Part shown: positions 58,454 through 64,000 of the stretch, in pieces
Position numbering within the stretch: position 1 is the first letter of the stretch
Layout of the letters: each line of letters opens with the position of its first letter
From: Streptomyces sp. NBRC 110611
GTDB taxonomy: Bacteria > Actinomycetota > Actinomycetes > Streptomycetales > Streptomycetaceae
Length of the DNA stretch: 64,000 nt
NCBI RefSeq assembly: GCF_001590865.1
Contig: NZ_BBUY01000008.1
Span: forward strand, 186,001 to 250,000
Reading direction: 5' to 3'
The notes under the pieces: model-generated
What the model was told of the DNA's origin: nothing
Databases searched by the model: none
What the model saw: only the letters and a program-made list of their open reading frames with translations
Position numbers and translations under genes: made by a program

Positions 58454-59668
58454 ATGACCCGTGCAGCGCTCCCACCGACCGCGGCCCGTACCAGATCTAT
58501 CGGACCGTCAGCAGTCCGCGAGATACTGGCACTTACCGCACGCCCCGAGGTGGTCTCGTTCGCCGGCGGACTGCCCGCTCCCGAGCTGTTCGACGCGTCC
58601 GGGATAGCAGCCGCGTACGAGCGCGTGTTAGCCGAAGCGCACGGGCGCGCACTCCAGTACACGACCACCGAGGGAGACCCCGAGTTACGCGAGGCGGTGG
58701 CGGCCCGGCTCGGCGCGCGCGGCCTGCCGACCGGCCCCGACGACCTGCTCGTGACCACTGGCTCCCAGCAGGCGCTCACCCTCGTCGTCTCGACGCTGCT
58801 GGACCCCGGCGACACCGTACTGGTAGAGGATCCCGGCTACTTGGCCGCTCTCCAGTGCTTCGCCTTCGCGGGCGCCCGCGTGGTGCCCGTGCCGACCGAT
58901 GACGGCGGACTGTCCCCCGCCGCCCTCGAAGAGATCGTGGTACGGGAACGTCCCAAACTGCTCTACCTCGTACCGACGTTCCAGAACCCGACCGGCCGGA
59001 CCCTTTCGGTCGAGCGCCGCCGGGCCGTGGCCGAGATCGCCGAGCGGCACGGCTTCTGGATCGCCGAGGACGACCCGTACGGCGATCTGCGCTATGAGGG
59101 CACACACGAGCCGTGGATCTCCGCACTGCCGGCCGCGGCCGACCGCACCGTCCTGCTCGGCTCCTTTTCCAAGATCATGGCCCCTGGTCTGCGCCTCGGG
59201 TTCCTCCGGGCGCCCGTCGAGCTGCTGCGCACCTGCGTGATCGCCAAGCAGTCGGCCGACCTGCACACCTCCACCATCGACCAGGCCGCGGCGGCCCGGT
59301 ACTTCCGTGACGCGGACCTCGACGCCCATCTGGCGCGCCTGCGGGCCGCCTACCGGGAGCGCCGGGACGCTCTGCTGGACGGCCTGCCGGACGCCTTACC
59401 GGCCGGCAGCAGCTGGAATCGTCCGGACGGCGGGATGTTCGTCTGGGCCCGGCTGCCGGAAGGTCACGACGCCACCGAGCTGCTCCGGGCCGCGGTCGAG
59501 CACGACGTCGCCTATGTCCCGGGCGCTCCTTTCTACGCGGGGGTGCCGGACCCGAGCACGCTCAGGCTGTCGTTCATCACGCACGCGCCCGACGAGATCG
59601 GCGAGGGACTGCACCGGCTCGCGAGAGCGTGTACCGAGGCGCCCACCGCTCCAGTTACGGGAAGGTGA
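58454..59668 (+). CDS. PLP-dependent aminotransferase (class I, MocR/2-aminoadipate type)
   Basis: 404 residues. Conserved sites: VVSFAGGLPAPELFD near the N-terminus, TTGSQQALTLVV, NPTGRTLSVERRR, AEDDPYGDLRYEG and the PLP lysine of LLGSFSKIMAPGLRLGFLR (about residue 240), with DGGMFVWARLPEG at the end. The family includes 2-aminoadipate, valine-pyruvate and branched-chain transaminases. ATG 58454 has no ribosome site. It lies upstream of an amino-acid dioxygenase operon on the same strand but 880 bp away, so the link is suggestive only. Confidence 0.93.
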   Translation: MTRAALPPTAARTRSIGPSAVREILALTARPEVVSFAGGLPAPELFDASGIAAAYERVLAEAHGRALQYTTTEGDPELREAVAARLGARGLPTGPDDLLVTTGSQQALTLVVSTLLDPGDTVLVEDPGYLAALQCFAFAGARVVPVPTDDGGLSPAALEEIVVRERPKLLYLVPTFQNPTGRTLSVERRRAVAEIAERHGFWIAEDDPYGDLRYEGTHEPWISALPAAADRTVLLGSFSKIMAPGLRLGFLRAPVELLRTCVIAKQSADLHTSTIDQAAAARYFRDADLDAHLARLRAAYRERRDALLDGLPDALPAGSSWNRPDGGMFVWARLPEGHDATELLRAAVEHDVAYVPGAPFYAGVPDPSTLRLSFITHAPDEIGEGLHRLARACTEAPTAPVTGR

Positions 59669-60148
59669 AATCCCCGTCAAGGAAATGGCGTTGGGCGTCA
59701 GGAAAGCGATATGGGGCGTCGGCGGACGGAGTCAGGCGCCGAAAGAAACGGGGGTTGGACGTGAGGGCAGCACATCCAGGAAGACGGGAACCGGCAGGGG
59801 CTGCGAGGGTGTTGAGAGAACTGCCGCGGGGACGCCGCGCGGGGGATCGGCCCCGACGACGGCTTGCGGTTGACACCCCAAACGTCGGACGGCAGACGGG
59901 AATTCACGTCTGATCGGGTAACGGTCGTTGGATAAGCCTGCGTTGCTGCTCATCATGTTCCCCCAAATGAACGATGCGCTGACCACCCGGGCACACGCCC
60001 GGCCAGTCGGGTCCACCGCCCGGAAGTCAAACGGAATGGAAAAGTCAAGATCAAGAGTCTTCTCGTGTGATCCGTGTCTCGATGCGGCAAGGAACCCTGA
60101 TGTCCACCTGCCGCACGCCCTTGACCTCGCACTCTTCGCGATGGGCAC

Positions 60149-60177
60149 TTGTCGATCTTTCCCTCAGGGGCTAGTGT
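60149..60177 (+). promoter_or_regulatory. Promoter of the dioxygenase-azlCD operon
   Basis: TTGTCG (60149-60154), 17 bp, TAGTGT (60172-60177), a good sigma-70/HrdB-type promoter. The start of transcription would be near 60184. Confidence 0.6.
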
Positions 60178-60246
60178 CACCTCCCAGTTGCTGCGAGGGC
60201 CGAGGGGCACGGCCCGTGCGACTGTTCGCCTGACATCGACAGGTCG

Positions 60247-60306
60247 ACGCAAACCTCACGAACAACGGTGTCGTGGTTTGCGTGTATCGGCTCCCCGACG
60301 GAGCCG
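60247..60306 (+). ncRNA. Structured leader with two hairpins
   Basis: ACGCAAACC-TC-ACGA (60247-60261, with a two-base bulge) pairs with TCGTGGTTTGCGT (60271-60283), a 13-bp stem. A second hairpin, CGGCTCC/GGAGCCG with a five-base loop, follows at 60288-60306. They sit in the 5' leader of the operon; no T-tract follows, so they are not a simple terminator. This may be an untested regulatory RNA. Confidence 0.45.
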
Positions 60307-60546
60307 GCAGTGGTCTTCACACCCCCGCCAAGGGCCGGCTGGGCTCGTCATCCGGGGGGCGTTTTATCGCCGAGTGCGGCAATTCGCCCCTCCTCACCCG
60401 TGGTCGCGTCGTCTTCCTTGCGTGGGCCTTCCCCAGGACGGATCGGCGATGTCGGCGCTCCGCCGGACACTTCCTTCCGCAGCAAATTTACGACTTCATC
60501 TTCAACCGCCTTCCTTGTCACGCAAGATGGCGCACGGAGGAACCTG

Positions 60547-61176
60547 ATGTATTACACGGTCACCAACAGCATCGACAAGATCTCCAAGCCGCTGCTGGAC
60601 AGCTTTGGCCGACTGAGCGCGGACCCGTACCTCAAGGGCGACTTCGTTTTCCGCTACCGGTCCTTCGGTGAAGGACGCGTCAAGGGTGAAGAGGTCCTAT
60701 GGGTCGAGGAAGGTGACTTCTTCCAGAGCTCGGACATCAATGGCTACGCCGGGGGTATGCAGCGCAGGTTCGCACCGCTGGGGCGTGAGGCCCGGGAGTT
60801 CGTCGCGCAGCTGATGGCCGATCCGGCCACGCGCACGATGTTCGGCGGCGAGGAGCTGACCATCGGTGTCCACCAGATGCGAGTCATCGCCGACGACGCG
60901 CACACCGGATATCCGGCGCCCGAGGGTTTCCACCACGACGGCTTCGACTATGTGGCGGTCACCGCGATCGCCCAGCACAACGTCAACGGCGGAACCTCCA
61001 TGATCGCCGATGCCACGAGCGAGGAGATCATCGTCTTCGACCGTGCCATGAACGCCGGCGAGACCCTGATCCTGGACGACAAGGCGGTCAAGCACTACGT
61101 CTCCCCGTTCACTCCGAAGCTGCCGGGTCAGGCACGCCGCGATGTGATCGTGGTGACCGTCAAGGTCAATGACTGA
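60547..61176 (+). CDS. 2OG-Fe(II) dioxygenase, amino-acid hydroxylase type (PF10014-like)
   Basis: 209 residues. The iron site is visible as the H-x-D of GFHHDGFDYVAVTAI (about residue 138) and the distal His of VKHYVSPF (about 180), with the 2-oxoglutarate Arg in ARRDVIVVTV. This is the layout of the PF10014 family that includes L-isoleucine 4-hydroxylase of Bacillus thuringiensis and other free amino-acid hydroxylases (recalled). Other features include FRYRSFGEGRVKGEE and GMQRRFAPLG. ATG 60547 follows GGAGG by six bases. The stop overlaps azlC by eight bases. Confidence 0.88.
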   Translation: MYYTVTNSIDKISKPLLDSFGRLSADPYLKGDFVFRYRSFGEGRVKGEEVLWVEEGDFFQSSDINGYAGGMQRRFAPLGREAREFVAQLMADPATRTMFGGEELTIGVHQMRVIADDAHTGYPAPEGFHHDGFDYVAVTAIAQHNVNGGTSMIADATSEEIIVFDRAMNAGETLILDDKAVKHYVSPFTPKLPGQARRDVIVVTVKVND

Positions 61177-61912
61177 GGTCGCCGCCCGGCCCGCCCAGCC
61201 GGCCGAGAGCGCATCGGCACCGCGCGGCGACTTCGGGCAGGCGCTGCGTGACACCGTCCCGGTGGCGATGGGCTACACCCCGCTCGGCGCCGCGTTCGGA
61301 ATTCTCCTCGTCAACAGCGGGCTCGACTGGTACTGGGCGCCCTTGTCGGCGGCGCTGATCTTCGCCGGGTCGATGGAGTTCCTCGCCGTGGGAATGATCA
61401 CGGCGGGGACTCCGCTGGTGCAGATCGCGGTGATGACGCTGGCGGTGAATTTCCGGCACGTCTTCTACGCCCTCTCCTTTCCCATGCAGTTGCTGAAGGG
61501 CTGGCGCCGCCGCGTCTACGGTGCTTTCGCGCTCACCGACGAGACATATTCGCTGCTGGCCACGATCCCCCGGGAGGAGATGACCGCGAACCGCCTGATG
61601 TTCATCCAACTCCTCAGTCATCTCTACTGGGTGGGTGGCAGTCTTATCGGCGCGCTGCTCTCCTTCGGGCTGCCGGCGTCCATCGACGGGCTGTCATTCG
61701 TCCTGACGGCGCTGTTCGTGGTGCTGGCGCAGGACTGCTTCTACAAGCGCAAGGATTCCGCTCCCACCATGATGGGACTGGCAGCGGGGTTTGTCGCTCT
61801 CACCGTCGGCGAGAAGAGCTTCCTGGCAGTGGCACTCACCGTCTATGTCGCGATGCTGCTCGGCTGGTATCTGCTCCAACGGAAGAGGGTTCCGAAGGAG
61901 TTGAGCGCATGA
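61169..61912 (+). CDS. azlC: AzlC-family branched-chain amino-acid exporter subunit
   Basis: 247 residues, six or seven membrane helices: RDTVPVAMGYTPLGAAFGIL near the start, APLSAALIFAGSMEFLAVGM, NFRHVFYALSFPM, GSLIGALLSFGLP and VLTALFVVLAQDCFY. AzlC with the small AzlD forms an exporter of leucine, isoleucine, valine or analogues. It starts within the dioxygenase gene (8-bp overlap) and overlaps azlD by ATGA (61909-61912), so synthesis is tightly coupled. Confidence 0.95.
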   Translation: MTEVAARPAQPAESASAPRGDFGQALRDTVPVAMGYTPLGAAFGILLVNSGLDWYWAPLSAALIFAGSMEFLAVGMITAGTPLVQIAVMTLAVNFRHVFYALSFPMQLLKGWRRRVYGAFALTDETYSLLATIPREEMTANRLMFIQLLSHLYWVGGSLIGALLSFGLPASIDGLSFVLTALFVVLAQDCFYKRKDSAPTMMGLAAGFVALTVGEKSFLAVALTVYVAMLLGWYLLQRKRVPKELSA

Positions 61913-62235
61913 CGGGCAGCCTCTACATTCTGTGCGCCATTCTGGTGATCACGGGTGTGACATTCGCGCTGCGCGGCCTGCTGTTCGTCGCTCTGCGGCG
62001 GGTTGCCGACAGCGACATCATGCGCTACTTCGGTGTGGCCATGCCCGGCGGCGTCATGCTCATCCTCGTCTTCTACACCGTAAGCTCCACGGACTTCTCC
62101 CACTCCCCTTACGGGCTGCCGAGTATCGCGGGTATCGCCGCGACCTCGGCGGTCTATCACTGGCGGAGGAATCCCCTGCTGGCCATCGTCGTCGGCACCG
62201 GCATCTTCCTCGTCCTCAACCGGACTCTCGGCTGA
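61909..62235 (+). CDS. azlD: AzlD-family exporter subunit
   Basis: 108 residues with four hydrophobic segments: LYILCAILVITGVTFALRGL, RYFGVAMPGGVMLILVFYTV, IAGIAATSAVYHW and NPLLAIVVGTGIFLVL. The AzlD family is the small partner of AzlC. ATGA overlap with azlC. Confidence 0.94.
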   Translation: MTGSLYILCAILVITGVTFALRGLLFVALRRVADSDIMRYFGVAMPGGVMLILVFYTVSSTDFSHSPYGLPSIAGIAATSAVYHWRRNPLLAIVVGTGIFLVLNRTLG

Positions 62236-62269
62236 GCTCCGCAAGTCCGCCCACACCCGATGGAATTCA

Positions 62270-63835
62270 ATGGCGCGCAACAACATCTTCCGCACCAAAT
62301 CAGTCGAGCAGTCGATTGCCGATACTGACGAGCCGCGGACCAAGCTACGCAAAGTCCTCACCGCCTGGGACCTGACGGTCTTCGGGGTCGCCGTCGTCAT
62401 CGGGACCGGCGTGTTCACGCTCGCCGCCAGTACCGCCGGCAACATGGCCGGCCCCGCGGTGTCGGTGTCCTATCTGCTCGCCGCCGCGGCCTGCGGGCTG
62501 GCGGCCCTGTGCTACGCGGAGTTCGCTTCGACCGTTCCGGTCGCGGGCAGCGCTTACACGTTCTCCTATGTCGCCTTCGGGGAATCCATCGCCTGGATCC
62601 TGGGCTGGGACCTCATCCTGGAGTTCGCGCTGGCGGCCGCGGTGGTCTCCAAGGGCTGGTCGACGTATCTGGCGCAGTCCGTCGAACTCGTCACCGGATC
62701 GCACCTGTCCACGACCGTCAGCATCGGCGGCGTGGCAGTCGACTGGCCGGCGGTCCTGCTCGTCGCCGTGCTGACCACCATGCTGGCGCTCGGCACGAAG
62801 CTCTCCTCCCGGGTCAACCAGGTCATCACCGCCATCAAGATCGCGGTGGTGCTGCTGGTCATCGTGGTCGGCATCTCCTACATCGACCCGGCCAACTACT
62901 CCCCCTTCATCCCGCCGGCCGCCGCCCCCGACGCCGGTAACAGCGGGCACAACCAGTCGCTCTTCTCCCTGCTGTTCGGCGGCGGCGAGACGAGCACCTA
63001 CGGGATCTTCGGTGTCCTGGCCGCCGGTTCCCTGCTGTGCTTCGCGTTCATCGGCTTCGACATGGTCGCCACCGCCGCCGAGGAGACCCGCAACCCCAAG
63101 CGGGACATGCCCCGGGGAATCCTGGGCGCGCTCGCGATCGTCACCGTGCTGTACATCGCGGTGTCCCTCGTGGTCACGGGCATGCGTCCGTACACGGCGC
63201 TGAAGTCCAAGCCCGACGGCACCAAGGCCACCATGGCCACCGCGTTCGCCGACCTCGGCGTCGACTGGGCGGCCACGGTCATCTCGATCGGCGCGCTCGT
63301 CGGCCTGACGACGGTCAGCATCGTGACGCTTCTGGGCCAGACCCGGGTGCTCTTCGCGATGTCGCGCGACGGGCTGCTCCCGCGGCAGCTCGCGGTGACC
63401 GGCTCCAGGGGCACGCCCGTACGGGCCACCGTCCTGGTGGGCGTCGTGGTGGCCGCGGTCGCCGGCCTCTTCCCCGCCGACAAGCTGGAGGAGATGGTGA
63501 ACATCGGCACCCTGTCGGCGTTCGTCCTGGTGTCCATCGGGGTCATCGTGCTGCGCCGGACCCGGCCGAACCTGCCCCGCGGCTTCCGTACCCCGCTGGT
63601 GCCGCTGATCCCCATCCTCGCCTCGCTGGCCTGCCTGTGGCTGATGTTCAACCTGAGCGTGCTGACCTGGCTGCGCTTCCTGGCCTGGATGGTCATCGGT
63701 GTGGTGATCTATTTCGCCTACGGCATGCGCCACTCGGTCCTCGGCAAGCGGCAGCGCGCGGCCGAGGCCGCCGAAGTCCCGGCCGACGGCACCACGGCCC
63801 CGGCCGAGGCCACGGACACGCCGGTGCGCGGCTGA
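62270..63835 (+). CDS. APC superfamily amino-acid permease
   Basis: 521 residues with 12 helices. TM1 region TAWDLTVFGVAVVIGTGVFT carries the substrate-carboxylate GTGVF motif; TM3 has YAEFASTVPVAGSAYTFSYV; TM6 has LLCFAFIGFDMVATAAEETR with the conserved GFD and EE(T)RNP; 12 helices end in YFAYGMRHSVLG. This is the cationic-amino-acid/YfnA branch of APC carriers. ATG 62270 has a weak GGAA. It is 34 bp after azlD and completes the operon, presumably importing the precursor. Confidence 0.92.
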   Translation: MARNNIFRTKSVEQSIADTDEPRTKLRKVLTAWDLTVFGVAVVIGTGVFTLAASTAGNMAGPAVSVSYLLAAAACGLAALCYAEFASTVPVAGSAYTFSYVAFGESIAWILGWDLILEFALAAAVVSKGWSTYLAQSVELVTGSHLSTTVSIGGVAVDWPAVLLVAVLTTMLALGTKLSSRVNQVITAIKIAVVLLVIVVGISYIDPANYSPFIPPAAAPDAGNSGHNQSLFSLLFGGGETSTYGIFGVLAAGSLLCFAFIGFDMVATAAEETRNPKRDMPRGILGALAIVTVLYIAVSLVVTGMRPYTALKSKPDGTKATMATAFADLGVDWAATVISIGALVGLTTVSIVTLLGQTRVLFAMSRDGLLPRQLAVTGSRGTPVRATVLVGVVVAAVAGLFPADKLEEMVNIGTLSAFVLVSIGVIVLRRTRPNLPRGFRTPLVPLIPILASLACLWLMFNLSVLTWLRFLAWMVIGVVIYFAYGMRHSVLGKRQRAAEAAEVPADGTTAPAEATDTPVRG

Positions 63836-63844
63836 CCCGGATGC

Positions 63845-63887
63845 GCCGGTGGGAGGTCCGGTCCCCGGGGCCGGACCTCCCACCGGC
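63845..63887 (+). terminator. Intrinsic terminator of the dioxygenase operon
   Basis: A perfect 17-bp stem, GCCGGTGGGAGGTCCGG with CCGGACCTCCCACCGGC, around TCCCCGGGG, just after the permease stop. Confidence 0.9.
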
Positions 63888-63953
63888 GGCGCTGCCCCCT
63901 CCCCCCCCCCGTTCTGCCGCCTTCTCTCCTCAACCGCCCGACAGGAGCTACGT

Positions 63954-64000
63954 CTTGATCGCCACCTACACCATCCAGCAGTGGCTGTTCGCCGAGGCCC
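63954..64000 (+). CDS. Partial gene at the right edge
   Basis: TTG 63954 follows AGGAG by six bases and starts MIATYTIQQWLFAEA before the window ends. Too little is present to name it. Confidence 0.5.

Larger units (their letters stand above)
59669..60546 (+). other. 880-bp intergenic region ending in a long leader
   Basis: No gene is convincing in this stretch; open frames lack codon bias. Its base composition is lower in GC than the flanking genes in places (e.g. 60020-60090). The right half contains a promoter at 60149-60177 and structured RNA up to 60306 (listed separately), implying a roughly 360-nt untranslated leader for the dioxygenase operon. Confidence 0.6.

Noticed and set aside
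1..64000. A biosynthetic gene cluster or prophage spanning the window
   Set aside because: Methyltransferase, glycosyltransferase and exporters are scattered among conserved housekeeping genes; no PKS, NRPS, terpene, phage structural or integrase genes were seen.

Overview
The window is chromosomal DNA from a Streptomyces-type actinomycete. Coding DNA is very GC-rich with strong third-position G/C bias, GTG/TTG/CTG starts are frequent, several starts look leaderless, and many regulators and exporters are present. Gene content and order agree with what I recall of two conserved actinobacterial blocks: the M. tuberculosis region Rv0985c-Rv0996 (mscL, ruc, 5-FTHF cyclo-ligase, galU, moeA, rimJ, septal membrane protein) and the S. 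coelicolor region ending at hrdD. The species cannot be fixed from the sequence alone.

Layout. 1-2.1 kb: end of an ABC exporter (ATPase, permease) with a YtrA-type GntR regulator. 2.2-5.2 kb: TipA-type MerR regulator with its own MerR-type promoter, a GT1 glycosyltransferase and a secreted M23 peptidase. 5.4-10.2 kb: a GT-B/glycerophosphotransferase-like protein carrying a coding heptanucleotide repeat, convergent with a STAND (NB-ARC/TPR) regulator, then tRNA-Ala(CGC). 10.4-16.5 kb: leftward galU-moeA(glp)-moaC-mogA-rimJ-sepX, divergent from 5-FTHF cyclo-ligase. 16.6-25.7 kb: penicillin acylase, K+/H+-type antiporter, MFS exporter, CIRCE-controlled ruc, MTA phosphorylase and mscL. 26-34 kb: a decayed AMP-ligase, an MFS exporter and a sulfide-oxidation island (persulfide dioxygenase-rhodanese, GntR/UTRA regulator, TauE/SafE exporter, SQR). 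33.7-43.6 kb: MerR-PP2C fusion, M20 amidohydrolase, O-methyltransferase, LtrA, L,D-transpeptidase, P1 peptidase, VIT transporter and small membrane proteins. 43.8-49.3 kb: CoA-transferase, L,D-transpeptidase lipoprotein, hrdD with a sigma-R promoter, a broken acetyltransferase and an F420-type flavin-fold protein behind a MerR-type promoter. 49.3-58.4 kb: a 460-bp repeat element, questin oxidase-like protein, MarR, TetR-MFS pair, M6 peptidase, XRE/DUF397 pair and TetR. 58.4-64 kb: PLP aminotransferase, then a long structured leader and an operon of a 2-oxoglutarate/Fe(II) amino-acid dioxygenase with AzlC-AzlD exporter and an APC permease.

Most noteworthy: (a) the dioxygenase-azlCD-permease operon with its roughly 360-nt leader, a candidate system for making and exporting a hydroxylated amino acid; (b) an 11-copy GACACCG repeat inside a gene, with a second compensating frameshift, a possible phase-variable locus; (c) a self-contained sulfide-oxidation island with a palindromic operator candidate; (d) CIRCE in front of ruc; (e) short tandem duplications that repeatedly include or touch the stop codon of a gene. 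Functions are assigned from motifs read by eye; no database search was run.
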